Source: Sympetrum striolatum
Lineage: Eukaryota > Arthropoda > Insecta > Odonata > Libellulidae
Reading direction: 5' to 3'
Length of the DNA stretch: 64,000 bases
Assembly: GCA_947579665.1 (NCBI GenBank)
Contig: OX388351.1
Span: 57,606,939-57,670,938, forward strand
Part shown: one piece after another, positions 45,346-58,600 of the stretch
Position numbering within the stretch: the stretch's first letter is position 1
Layout of the letters: the number at the start of each line of letters is the position of its first letter
Notes under the pieces: model-generated
Told to the model about the DNA's origin: nothing
Databases searched by the model: none
What the model saw: only the letters and a program-made list of their open reading frames with translations
Translations under genes and position numbers: made by a program

Positions 45346-46117
45346 TCTAACCATGGAAAAGATAAAACATAGAGGGGCTGAGGTGCAGATAATGAAGATA
45401 AGAGTGAATTAAATAAATTTGTGTAAAATATTATTGGATCTGAAAATGCTGAAAATTGCAATAACCCCCTCGATCTCTAAGTGATTTAATTATTATCCAT
45501 AAAACAGAGCTTTCTTATAAGAGGAAAATGGGCCATAATTTACCCTTTCCTGCACAAGGTTTCCTAATTTGGTCTCTGTTGCTTATTATTCACAGAGGTT
45601 TATAATTATCAATCAAATTAATAATTTTTTAATCTGCTTGTCCTTGTAGCTATTTCTATGATTTCTGTTCAGCAATAAAAGAGGCTAGCCCTACATCCAA
45701 CAGCATATCATATTTAGATCAACGGAGTAAGATTAAACTGAACTCTGATCTTTTTTTCTTTTGAAGGGTAATCATCCTACACTACAAAGTATCTTGTTAA
45801 TGCCTACTGAATTATTTTTGAAACATCTAACATAACCTACTGCAAATATAAGAAATCAATTTTTTATTATGTTTAAGTACCTAGATGAAACTAGAGCAAA
45901 TACTGGAAATAATTTTACGTTGGAAAAACATTTCCACAGCTACTAATATTGGGATTATTAAATATTTAATCATCTAGTATTCAAAAGAACAAGCAAACCA
46001 TAATAATTAAGGAAGCAATGCATAAACATTGCCAAACAAGAAGATATTTTTCATGCTTTACATTTGGTATTGTCTTAATAGCATGGGTGTCTCAGGTTGG
46101 GAATCCCAGGTTTAGTT
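45346..46117. other. AT-rich intergenic DNA, nothing recognised
   Basis: No gene or repeat could be supported. Confidence 0.55.
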
Positions 46118-46120
46118 TGA

Positions 46121-48053
46121 AGCCCGTCATACACGGTACAATCTAAAATAAAATATTGTGTGTCATGGCCGCCTTCTTCTTCCTGATTGGCTGATTTTTG
46201 AGAATCTCTCAGATTTTCGAACTTGTTCTATTCCAAAAATATTGTGAATCGGCCATTTTCACAATTTAGACTATCCTGTCACCTAGGTGTCAGGAAGTTG
46301 AACTTGGTGAGTTTGAGGATGTCATGGATGATGTATCAGGATTTCCAATTGGCCACGGTCGATTTCCGCCACTTGCAACACTGTCTGACGCGCTCTTTTA
46401 ACTTCCCAATTGCCTTGTTTACCTTTTGAAATTGCTGCTTTCTAGATTTCTTGAGGGGAAAAAGTTCTTTAAAAACTCATACCCGTTTACTTTAGTAGTT
46501 ACTAGATTAGTTACTTAAGTTTAGTTTAGTTTCATACGTTATTTAAGAGTATCTACATATTAATACATGAAGAGAAAACTTTGGATCCCTTTTTAAGGAT
46601 ATTGCGCGAACGGAGGAGTTTGAGATTTGGCATAGTTAAAGTTTATATGGAGAAGGAGTGCAGAAAGCTAAAATCTATGTCCAAATATCCTTAGTTTGAC
46701 TCTGGACCAGTATAATCGTCTCTCATAAGAAATACACACAAAGTTCATTTGGATCGATATCAGGCATTTTTTATTTTGAAGAATTAGGTCAGAAATAATG
46801 GTCTTACCAAATCGAGATTAATACCAAAAGAAAGAAAATTGAATAAGATTCTTGTTTTGGTCGTAGAATATCGCATTCGAGTCGAAATTGAGAGAATTCA
46901 GACAAAAATGGTGAAAATTCTGTGGGCATAAACAATTCCCTAACGACAAAGGTGATTGTTGGACTCAGCTCTCATACGAATCAATGCGAAAGATAGGCTC
47001 ATAAGAAATGAATTGAGAAGAAGAGCCGAAATTTTATGGCAATAAAACCATACGTTAACTTTTGAAATTGAATTGATTGAAGCTATATATTTTTATGAAT
47101 AATATCACCTTCTATAATGTAGATATATATTTTCGGCTTTGTAGATAAAACTTCAAACGATGTATGTTTACGTTCTAAAAACAGGGAAAATTTTGTCGTC
47201 GAAATCATCCGAAAGGCAGCAATATATACAAACGTGATTCCTGCAACCAAATAAACGAATACTCTATTATAATAGTTAACAAGCTCTATTTGTGTCAACG
47301 GAAAATACGCGTATCTTCACAAAAATGAAATCAATTCCAAATGCAATATATCTTATACCTCATGATTATCAAGTCTCCTTTATATTAGCATTAATTTGAT
47401 TCAATAATAACATGAACAATTAAAGTAACATTGAATTGAAACAAACAATAAATTAAACTACAAGCCGTAATTGTGTTTCTTTTATTGTTACTAACATTTA
47501 AATTTAAATTCCATGGGTATTGCAGGGAATTATGGCAAACAACACGCAACCTAAAGCCGTGTTTGTATACGCTCGCAGCTGACGTAATAGAACAAACTTC
47601 AAAAACATTTTAAGCAATAATCATAGAGTTATAATCATTGATTAAAGATCCTTAAAATTGTGGTATTTTCTTTGTTTGTGGATTATTCCAGGATGGTTTG
47701 TTCGAGGAGTCAGACCGAGAGATTCATTTCCATTGTAAGTGAGCGAGTTTTGTATCTATTTAGATATGTGAAACTGTTTCTATCCCGTTTTGTTTTAGGT
47801 GGCCAACCACCACACAATTAACATTATATTCTATGAAAAATCTCCTTTGTTCAGCCCTTCCCTGCGTATTTATGTCGAGATCCTTCCCTTTCATTCTAGC
47901 GAGAATCAGGTTTCGCAGATCCGCCATGTTGGATTTAAAAAACAGAATATTTTATTTTAGATTGTACCGTTTATGAGGGCTCTCGGAGATGAAGTGAAAA
48001 ATCAAATATTGTCGACAATATTTTATTTTAGATTGTACCGTGTATGACGGGCT
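46121..48053 (+). mobile_element. PIF/Harbinger-like element, copy 1
   Basis: A 1933-bp element with inverted termini of nearly 40 bp: the left starts AGCCCGTCATACACGGTACA and the right ends GTACCGTGTATGACGGGCT. TGA flanks both sides (46118-46120 and 48054-48056). A three-base target duplication and such termini fit the PIF/Harbinger superfamily, although the usual site is TWA. A second, altered terminus-like block (GTACCGTTTATGAGGGCT) lies about 100 bp inside the right end. No transposase is left, so it is non-autonomous. The only conserved frame is a 55-codon one on the minus strand (47760-47927). Copy 2 follows in opposite orientation after 7 bp. Strand is given arbitrarily. Confidence 0.8.
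47760..47927 (-). CDS. Small ORF shared by both Harbinger-like copies (copy 1)
   Basis: A 55-codon frame starting MADLRNLILARMKGKDLDIN and ending in TAA. The mirrored copy at 48187-48354 encodes the same peptide with six substitutions over 55 residues. It lies just inside the inner terminus of the element. It may be the first exon of a lost transposon protein or only a chance frame. I recognise no domain. Confidence 0.3.
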   Translation of the reverse strand: MADLRNLILARMKGKDLDINTQGRAEQRRFFIEYNVNCVVVGHLKQNGIETVSHI

Positions 48054-48060
48054 TGAGTAA

Positions 48061-50004
48061 AGCCCGTCATACACGGTACAATCTAAAATAAAATATTGTC
48101 GACAATATTTGATTTTTCACTTCACCTCCGAGAGCCCTCATAAACGATACAATCTAAAATAAAATATTCTGTTTTTTAAATCCAACATGGCGGATCTGCG
48201 AAACCTGATTCTCGCTAGAATGAAAGGGAAGGATCTCGGCTTAAATACGCAGGGAAGGGCTGAACAAAGGAGATATTTCATAGAATATAATGCTAATTGT
48301 GTGGTAGTTGGCTACCTAAAACAAAACGGGATAGAAACAGTTTCACATATGTAAATAGATACAAAACTCGCTCACTTACAATGGAAATGAATCTCTCGGT
48401 CTGACTCCTCGACCAAACCATCCTGGAATAATCCACAAACAAAGAAAATACCACAATTTTAAGGATCTTTAATCAATGATTATAACTCTATGACTATTGC
48501 TTATAATGTTTTTGAAGTTTGTTCTATTACGTCAGCTGCGAGCGTGTACAAACAAGCCATTAGGTTGCGTGTTGTTTGCCTTAATTCCCTGCAATACCAA
48601 TGGAATTTAAAATTAAATGTTAGTAACAATAAAAGAAACACAATTACGGCTTGTAGTTTAATTTATTGTTTGATTCAATTCAATGTTACTTTTAATTTTT
48701 CATGTTATTATTGAATCAAATTAATGCTAATATAAATGAGACTTGATATTCATAGAGGTATAAGATATATTGCATTTGGAATTCATTTCATTTTTGTGAA
48801 GATACGTATATTTTCCATTTACACAAATAGTGCTTGTTAACTATTATAATAGAGTATTTGTTTATTTGGTTGCTAGAACAAAATCGCGTTTGTATGTATT
48901 GCTGCCTTTCGATTGATTTTGACGGTAAAATTTTCCCTGTTTTTAGAACGTAAACATACATCGTTTGAAGTTTTATCTACAAAGCCGAAAATATTAATCC
49001 ACATTTTAGAAGGTGATATTATTCATAAAAATATATAGCTTCAATCAATTCAATTTCAAAAGTTTACATATCGTTTTATTGCCATAAAATTTCAGCTCTT
49101 CTTCTCAATACATTTCATATGAGCCTATCTTTCGCATTGATTCGTATGAGAGCTGAGTCCAACAATCACCTTTGTCGTTAGGGAATTGTTTATGCCCACA
49201 GAATTTTCACCATTTTTGTCTGAATTCTCTTAATTTCGACTCGAATGCGATATTCTACGACCAAATTAAGAATCTTTATTCAATTTTCTTTCTTTTGGTA
49301 TTGATCTCGATTTGGTACTACCATTATTTTTGATCTAATTCTTCAAAATAAAAAATGCCTGATATCGATCAAAATGAACTTTGTGTGCATTTCTTATGAG
49401 AGACGATTATACTGGTCCAGAGTCAAACCAAGGATATTTGGACATAGATTTTAGCTTTCTGCATTCTTTCTCCATATAAACTTTAACTATGCCAAATCTC
49501 AAACTCCACCGTTCGCTAAATATCCTTATAAAGGGATCCAAAGTTTTCTCTTCACGTATTAATATGTAGATTAACTCTTAAACAACGTATAAAACTAAAC
49601 TAAACTGAAGTAACTAATCTATTAACTACTAAAGTAAACGGGTATGAGTTTTTAAAAGAACTTTTTCCCCGCAAGAAATCTAGAAAGCAGCAATTTCAAA
49701 AGGTAAACAAGGCAATGGGGAAGTTAAAAGAGCGCGTCAGACAGTGTTGCAAGTGGCGGAAATCGACTGTGGCCAATGGGAAAACCTGATACATCATCCT
49801 TGAAATTCTCAAACTCAACGAGTTCATCTTCCTGACACCTAGGTGACAGGATAGTCTAAATTGTGAAAATGGCCGATTCGCAATAATTTTAGAATAGAAC
49901 ATGTTCGAAAATCTGAGAGATTCTCAAAAATCAGCCAATCAGGAAGAAGACGGCGGCCATGACACACAATATTTTATTTTAGATTGTACCGTGTATGACG
50001 GGCT
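48061..50004 (-). mobile_element. PIF/Harbinger-like element, copy 2 (inverted)
   Basis: A 1944-bp copy of the element at 46121, in the opposite orientation. TAA flanks both sides (48058-48060 and 50005-50007), a standard Harbinger target duplication and different from the TGA around copy 1. The two copies therefore arose by separate insertions only one base plus duplications apart, not by one inverted duplication. The arms are very similar along their whole length, with scattered substitutions and small indels. Together they form a 3.9-kb palindrome that could be transcribed into a long hairpin RNA. Confidence 0.85.
48187..48354 (+). CDS. Small ORF shared by both Harbinger-like copies (copy 2)
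   Basis: A 55-codon frame, MADLRNLILARMKGKDLGLN, ending in TAA at 48352-48354. It differs from the copy-1 peptide at six positions (for example DLGLN for DLDIN, Tyr for Phe, and Met for Ile at the end). No domain is recognised. Whether it is translated is unknown. Confidence 0.3.
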   Translation: MADLRNLILARMKGKDLGLNTQGRAEQRRYFIEYNANCVVVGYLKQNGIETVSHM

Positions 50005-50007
50005 TAA

Positions 50008-51929
50008 TGCATTGTAACAATGATCGAGAGCATGTTGTTGCTAGGTGCAAACATTTCAGCTGCATAAAAAGTATAAAATGAATACTTGTTCATCTGTTTC
50101 CAATATGGAATGCAATATATTGTTCATGAGAGGAACTATAATATATAGATAACATATTTGTGCCATTTACACCACACACCTAGTTGACTGTTAATATGCT
50201 ACGTATTTAATCATTAAAAACATTTAATATAAATAATTTGGGAAAATGCAATGTTTCACATTCGAAGTCTAGTGCAAATTTAAGTGTAGATCAGTTGATT
50301 TTCAGGAGTTTAGCAAAAATTGTTTTCAGGAGACGAGACATTTTCAAATGACAACGAAAGAAGGGATACCTTGAGGCATCCAACCCTTCCTCTCTCCTTC
50401 TGGGTTGTATCTTTCATTCCCTTATACCAGAGGTACCATTACCTATTCTACTATCGAGAGTGCTTTCTTTTGCCTCTTGGATCCCCTCCTCTCTCATCCC
50501 TCAGGAGCTCTCTCCATCCTGCTTACCAATTTAATTTCCATGTGAAGACCTTTAGCTGTTCTAAATCATCCTTTTTCACATCTGAACCGGATATGCAAAC
50601 TCCGGCCATTTCTAGAAAACAGCATTTAGGTTTTCAAAGCAATGTTGTATCATGGGGGTTTAAGGTTACATACTTCACTCAGATAAAGAGAAACTGAATG
50701 TGAATTCTATGTGAATACCTTGAATTCAAGGCATAGAGAGAGTGCGTTAAATGGTAAGCTTTTAAATGACTAAGATTTTAACTAAAACATAACTGAATAC
50801 TGGGTAATTGATTAATAAGGGTGTACAATAATAAATCGAGTATTATTGTTGATTTAGATGCATGAATCAGGATGAAATAACAGTTTAATAGCTTATGAAT
50901 CAATAAGTTAAACACATTTTTCATTTTACATGTATTTATCGAACAAAATTAATTTTTTAAAATGAAGGTTAAATGTTTTCCAGAATTTACAGGAAATAAT
51001 TTGGCATAAAGAATATCATGATAGCTCTTACAAATACAAAGCAGAATTCTTAATGCTACCAGTACAGCAATTTTTTTTAGAAATGTTGCATCGAAAACCA
51101 ATTTCCCTGAATGAAAACCTTCAGCACTGGGAACAGTTATATAACTGAGACAAAAGAAAATGAAAGACAACTTCCTCCAACATGTATAATAGGGTAATCT
51201 ATTCTTTTAATAGGATGAGGATAAAAATTATAAAATATACTACCTATAAACGAATCACTGTGATTAGAAGCAATGCACAAAACAATCGTCCAGTTTGGTC
51301 ACTTCCTCTCATTAATGCAAAAGTTAATATTTGATCCCGTATCCCCGTTAATATATCTTTCTGAAATTGATAATGGCAGAATGTTCCAATTAAATATTAA
51401 CCTACTGAAGCCGTTCAAAAATTTTTGTTTGATATTTTGGCATGGTAAGTCTCATTTGTGCTTCCAAATGATCGGAGCATTACTTAGCCCGCTCTAACTT
51501 ACATTCATATAAATTGAATTCGCTGGTACACCGTTTATGCTACTTACGAATGCGAATAACTAGATTCGATTATCAGACAATTGACACTTATATAAAATAT
51601 TAGATAGATGTTTTACCTTGTTTGTAAGAATGTACGAAGGCTGCGTGGCGTTCAAGGCTGCACTGATTTGAAAACATAATTCCACTTCGTAAAAATTTGT
51701 TTGTAAACTTGGAAAGCCATTTCAGGTGATTTATAAGAGCAGAAAATGTACAACGCAAACAATATTACCAGAAAATGTTTACCGCGCCTGAATTGAAATA
51801 CATTTAGTACATTTTCTTGCGTAAAGAGGGACCGAAAATCTGTATGCGGTTTTTTGGTTCCAGTACGTCAGGTGGTTTTTGTAAACTCATCTCAATTTTA
51901 ACCGTTTATGTTAATGTTTCGATACTGAA
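50008..51929. other. Upstream region of FAN1, no gene recognised
   Basis: AT-rich intergenic DNA. The 125-codon frame at 50320 is not protein-like. The FAN1 promoter should lie in the last few hundred bases, but I see no clear core promoter motif. An in-frame TAA at 51912-51914, 18 bases before the FAN1 ATG, limits any extension of the coding frame. Confidence 0.5.
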
Positions 51930-52608
51930 ATGAACGGGGAAATTGTGGTTTTACATGATGAGAAAATACAAACCATCAGAGAAGAAAATTTAAGTGAAAC
52001 TCAGCCCTGTCATATTAAAAAAACGCGTAGAATTGATATTGAAGTACGTAAGGGTATGACGGGAACTTCAAGTGTAAGTCATTCTCTAGAAAAATTCACG
52101 AAGGATAGTCGTTGCACTTATACTCTTCAATCTCAAAGTTTTTTGAACCCTGAAGGAACACCTTTAATAGAAAATCAGGACCTTCAAATGGACATCGAAA
52201 CCGCTGAAAATTCCAAAACCTTGAAAGCATGCATAAAAAATGATATCTATGGCCATGAATTACTTGAAGAGGATCAGAAGCCACCAGATATTTTTTATGA
52301 AGAAGGAAAAAATCCTAGCACTGAATCCAACTCGCCAGTAATAGTTGAAAGCCTTTACTGGCAAAATTTTCTCACCATTCTAAAAGACATTCAGTCTAAC
52401 GCAAATTTATATGATTACTTTATTCCACAAGAGATCGCTACTTTTGACTACTTTACCGCATTGTCAGCAGAAGCTCAAAAATTGTACGTTCGATTGATTG
52501 GAAGGAAACACACTTGGCTCAAGGTATCATCGTTAAAGTACTCGGATATAGATGATAAACTTGAGCCATTTGTCAATGAACTAATCGATAAGCAGTTCCT
52601 CTCATCAG
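51930..52608 (+). CDS. FAN1: FAN1 coding exon 1
   Basis: Codons 1-226 plus one base. The first 145 residues are polar and probably disordered, with no CX2C...HX3C zinc finger. From about 148, LYWQNFLTILKDI and AQKLYVRLIGRKHTWLKVSS match the conserved start of the FAN1 core. Donor is CAG|GTAGGG. Confidence 0.93.
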
Positions 52609-55600
52609 GTAGGGTAAATATTTCCTTTTCAAATCAATAGTAAAATTCCACTATCACTCTGAATCCTGAATGTTTTCCAGATGTTGCCTCCGAAGAATTA
52701 AATTCTGTTTTGGATTTACTTTCTTTACCTGAGTTAAAGTCTCTTTGTAAGAATTTGCGCTTGAAGAGCGAGGGTAAGAAGGAGACTTTGGTCAAAACAC
52801 TTACGAACTTCTCAAGCAAACAGAAGCAATTATTTGGAGGATTCGCCAAGGATATTAAAACAGTAATCAAAGAAAAGTAAGGCTAACGAAACTTGTAAAA
52901 CACTAAATTGAAACTATCATGCCACTCAAAATCTTCATTTGTCCATATAGGGCAGTCAAAACCTTGGGAAAAGTAATTAAACTGAAAGGGGAGCCCAGAC
53001 AGTTATTCTTGAGGATGATGTTATTATATTCATTGCCTCTTGCGAGAGATATGGACCTGGAGGGTAAGATCCCTTTGTTAAACACCATGGCTCGTGTTCA
53101 TGCAAAGTTGGTCACCTACCCTGACTACCCTTTTACACCGCTACAAAAAGTATTCACCTCTAGAGATGCCTTGGTTAGGTATGACTTTGTTGATAGTGCT
53201 TTAATTAATAGTGCCTTAATTTAATTCAGTCATTATGAACTCTCCACACTGAATGGTAGTTATATGTACCATAGAGACCCTCCTTTAACTTTGGCTTCTC
53301 ATTTTCATGATTCTTCTTATCTATTACACATTTTTGTAATGATTTTCACCTTATAACTTAATTTTTAGATACCAAAATGCAGTAGAACTGGAAGCAGCCA
53401 TCAAAGGCAAGGCATTAAACAAGAAAGTTGATGAAGTTGTGGAGCTCTTTGAAACTGCAATTTCCAGGTTCAATGAATTGCAAAAGGATGATATGATTGT
53501 GTAAGATAAATTTATCTTTTAAATTTTTCTAAATATTTGTGCAATTCTCAGAAGACTCATTTTTTGTTAATTATATTTTCCATTATACTTTCAGAAAAGA
53601 AGATAATCAATTACCTCTGTTTTTGAGGTCATACACAGCTGGTTCAGTTCTTGCCAAAGCTGTATATCATTGCATAGAATGCTTGAGAATGAAGAAAATA
53701 TACACAAAGATGGTTGCAGCTTATCAAGCTCTTTTGAGCCAGAAAATATACTTGCTACATTATCATGGAAGATGGTATGACCAACTAGCTCTCATATATC
53801 ATCATCATCTGAAAAACGTTCCCAAGGTGAGGATAACTTTAGCTTTAATCTCCATCATTGAGCCTCTTGAAATCATAACTTTCACACTTACGTCTAAATA
53901 AGTCAAATACAAAGCTTCAATCAAAATTTTGAAATTAGGTAGGTGGTGAAGTTATAACTTGCTGGAGGAATGAAAGATGTTAGTAATTTTCCTTCCTTAA
54001 GTGTAACACCTTTCCACAAAGTTGAACTGGATCATATTAGATACGAGTAAAATGTAGCTTGCATACTGCAAGCAGATCGACAACACTAATTTTAAGTCGG
54101 CATCATATCGAGTGAGTCCTCAAAAGAAAAAAAAATGGAATGAAAATATTCTGATTATTCGCTGCAATTTATTCGTCCGACATCGAACCCGGGTCTTCCT
54201 GGTGATACTTAATATGCAGCACAATATAAGTTCACCATCTGTAACTATCTGTGAAGATTCAAGCAGAAATATTATCTGCAACTGCCTCAAACGACGTCCT
54301 ACTTTCCCCTTTTATTTCTTATGAGAGAAATGTTAATGTGCTCTGGTATCGAACCCAGGAATAGTACGGTCTTATGAAAATTTTTTTCTTAAACTAATTT
54401 TAACCATACATCTTCCAGCCAAGCACGAACTTCCTATCATTTCGATGAGTGCATCAAAAAAATAATGAAATACTAACCCAATGTATTTTAAACGGGAGAC
54501 ATATTTACCACCCGGCATCGAACCCGGGTCCTTTTGGTAAAACTTCCTATGCAACATAATAGAAGATATTAATCTCTAACTATGTGCTAAAATTCAAGCA
54601 GAAATATTGGCTGCAACTGCCTCAAACGAAGTCTTACTTTTCCCTTAATTTCCTTATGAGAGAAATGTAAATGTGCTCTGGCATCGAACCCAGGAATAGT
54701 TCGGTCTTATGAAAATGTTTTTCTTAAACCAATTCTTACCATACACATTCCAGCTAAGCACGAACTTCCTTTTATTTCGAGAAATGCATTAAAAAAACAA
54801 TGAAAAACTACTCCCATGTATTTTAAAGGGCAGATCTTTGCATCGTCCTAGCATCGAACCCAGGATATTTTTTGTGAAAGTCATTGATGCTTTCAAAAGA
54901 CCAAGACCATAAATATAGGCTCCTTGAGTTTTATTTCTCTACCTATCCGGAAAGTATTTTTTTTAAATTCCCGAAAATCACGGCAATGCATTTAAACGGG
55001 AAAAATCGGGACTTTGGGGCCCTCTGGAGTCGAACCTATGACACTGAGGTTCAAAATCGCTTTTTTCCTGGGGGTTTCACGTTATGACCAATACGTCATA
55101 AAAATTTCAAGGCAATGACGCTTGTAGTTTAGCCTGTGAATTAGTATCCTATATATATACCTATATAGCTATATGGCTATATATATGAATGAATCCGGAG
55201 AAGCATCTATATATAATAGATATACTGTTATAAAGTGTGATATCTATGGCTTTTTAATCTATGTGAGAACCATTAAATACCTCATGCCTGTCATGTGGGT
55301 CCTATGAATATGTAAGGAATGTTAATGTTGAACAAATTGAAAATTTACATTAGGGCTTAATTTTTTCTTTAGCCTTATGAAATTTAAATACCATTTGGAA
55401 ATCATGTTACTATTGAGTTATCCTGCTATAATGCACATGAGATTTTATCCTTAGTATGAAGCAATAAACTGAATGGGCAAAATGCTACGGTTAGATGTTT
55501 ATTATTTTCCAGGCTATTGATACATTATTGGAAGCAATGTCATCCCCTTTTCTGAGTAAAATTGATCGGCTTCTGCTATCCAATCGAAGTTTATTAATTT

Positions 55601-58600
55601 TGAACCATAAAAATAAAGAAAAGGGAGATGTGAAGAAGCTTTCAGATTTGGAGTCCATGCTGATTTCTTTGGAGAATCCTCCAGAAATTTCCATTGAAGC
55701 TAGGTGCCTCAACAGGTTGGTTCAATCAACAGACCATATATCTTTTTCAAAAGAATGATAAGGTTTTTGACTTAATATCACATTTATTCTTCTATCCTTT
55801 TTCATTACAGTAAGATGGGGTTGGGAATGAAAATGTCATATTGTCATGAGACAGAAGAAGGGGGGGGACAAATGTTATCATCCGTTGAAGAAACAGTAAT
55901 AATACACCATAAAAAATTGGGTTATGATCAAGGTAAATCTACGAAATCTAGTAATTGACTATAAATAAATTTCTTCATTCAGACTCGGCCAAGTCTGTTG
56001 TACTAGGAATGGCCTGAATTACTTTTAATTAGAGAAAAAAAAACAGGAAATAAATAGGAATATTCTTCTTCAGTCCTTTTCTCTATCATTACTTTCTCTT
56101 AAATCAAGCATGTAACCCCTACATTTCTTGTTGTTTATTTGCTATTTATAATTAAAGACTTTCAATGAAAACAAAGGCACAAAAAAATTGTGTTGAAGGG
56201 AAGAGCCGAAGATTGCAATAGTTTACCTGCCCATAATATTCAAGCTTTTCTAATTTTATTTGCAACTTTGAAAAACATTCCACTCTTTAATTTGATATTT
56301 ATGAACAGTATTGAGTTTAAATGGAGCAGATATTTCATTGAAACATGATTATGGAAGTGTCAATTGTATTTAATCCTCGTATTTGAATTATTTGATTATT
56401 TATTAACTATTTACATCCATTAGAATGCATAGAATTTTACGTATTATGTTTTAGGGAAAATAACGTCTTTTAAAACTTTGAATGAGATAGAGACATTCTT
56501 CGGATAAGTCTAATTCTCAAAATATCTCTTGGGTTTCTGAACTAATGATGTGTTCATAGGTAAAATTTTGTCTTAGAAAATTATGAACTAATAGTTGCTC
56601 TAGTATTTAATTGTTTATAACCATGGTATATCAATATCATATTTTGTTACTAATTTGAAATATCCAAGGTATAATCTCCAATTGATCTTTTGCAGGAATT
56701 CATGCAGAAAATGCAACCAGCCATTCTTTGTTCGGAATATTTTTTTGGGATCTACTTTATGCCACAGAAGTGAATAATGCATTCATCTGTCACTATCAGA
56801 CAGTTCCCTTAGATCTCAGAACTGGAGAATTTTTCATAAATCGCAAGTCAGCAGTAGAGCAGAGGATAAAGGAGATAGCTGAAGATTGGAGCAATGAAGA
56901 GATTCATACTCATGTAGAGAAGATATGGAGTGAGGAAAAGGGAAAGGAATCTCTGGTCTCTTGGAGGACTTTTGAGGATCTTGATTTGCTCAAGGTGTAT
57001 GAAATAGTATATTGCATGAAAAGCATATCTATTATATAAAATAGAGTGTGGGTGTGTATGTATGTTCGCTAAAAACTCGAGAACCGAGAGTCGCAAAACT
57101 TTACAATTTTCTGCATTATTAAAAGTCGACCCCCCGCAGAGTATAGGCTACTTTTTATTTCTCTAAGGTCCACGGTTCGAACCCAGACGGGTGAAAACAT
57201 TTCGATAAGAAATACACGTAAAGTTCCTTTTTTCGTTGTAAGGTTTATTTCTTTTGCAAAACTAAATTAGAAAAAACAGTTGTAGGAAGTCGAAACTAGC
57301 ATCAAAAGAAGGAAAATAAAATAAAGATTCTAATTCTGGTCGAGAAATATCGTTTACGATTCGAAATTGCGAGGATTTTGATAAAATATACGAAACTTTT
57401 ATCTAGATTTCCATGTAGTGTACAACTAAGGCGATTTATGTACATTTAAATTCTCCAGTTGAGGAAGGTGTTCCTAGCTGATGCGGTAGCATTTCGGACT
57501 GGTAATGAGTAGGTTCCCCGTTCGAATCCCTGCTAGTTTTAAATATAATATCATGGATAATTGTTTGTGTAATAACGAAGATATGATAGATGGTTGAATT
57601 TCTGCCTCAGTGGCTTTGAACTGTTACAACATTGGTGACCTCTGTAATCCAATTCTTCTTCTTAAGGAAGAAATTAGCTCAAAATTGAGGTAATAAATTA
57701 AAATAGGAAGGATAAATTCCTATAGATGAATCTCAAATACTTGCTGTGATATCTTACGAAATAATGCTATTCTGAAATCTCAGGGAGCTCTCTTAATATA
57801 CTAAGAAAATAATAACCTCTTCACTTAAAAAATTAAGTGTAAAAAATGATACAATTTTAGCAATGAAAACTGAAATGCAGAATTTCATGTTCTTTCAGAA
57901 GGATTCCATTTTAACATTTTTGATTTGTTTTTATCCAGTTGGAAACAAGTATGAAGGAGATATACTTTTGGAAAGAATAAAAAAGCATTACCTTTCCCAT
58001 AATTTAAACGGAAATTATGCTTCATAATGAAAAATAACAATCTGAAATACTCTTTGCTTAAGGTACTGAATATCTAATTACATGCAAACATCAAAGTTGA
58101 AGTATGTGCAATAAATAAAAATGGAAGATTTAAATATTATCAATATGATTTCTATTGCTTTCATTACAGTATTATCATTGTAGATCAGTAACATTAAACA
58201 GCACGTACCAAGGAAATAACCTATTTATTGTAACATTATTTCCGTATCTTGTCATTTTGGTAAAAGGATAACATGAATTTAAACTAGTTTAAATATCTAC
58301 CCAGCCAAACAATTCAATGGTTTCTTACCACCTCCTTTGTAGGTAGTGTGTATTGATATTCAGTTATTTTTAAATATTTTTGGAATAATTTGATTCAAAG
58401 GTGTGTACTGTTTGAATGTGATTCTTTTGTGTTTGGCCGTTGATGGTGCTGTTTGTTTTCAGTTTTCAGCAGTAGCCATCATTGTAACCAGTGGCAAGAC
58501 ACTCTCTCGTGAACCTCCTTTGAGGTTACTTGACTTTACTTGAGGTCGCAACCAAATCCTAAGAATATATCTTTTGTACAGTGAAACGTGTTCATCATTT

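Noticed and set aside
50320..50697. 125-codon open frame as a gene upstream of FAN1
   Set aside because: Composition is not protein-like, no domain is recognisable, and there is no splice or repeat context.
54045..54090. Helitron 3' end (hairpin plus CTRR)
   Set aside because: The terminal hairpin GCTTGCA-TAC-TGCAAGC is there, but the expected CTRR end after it is not found and the opposite end is not a TC start.
54045..55222. CRISPR-like array
   Set aside because: Units are about 168 bp, degenerate along their whole length, lie in an intron of a eukaryotic gene, and lack short identical repeats with unique spacers.
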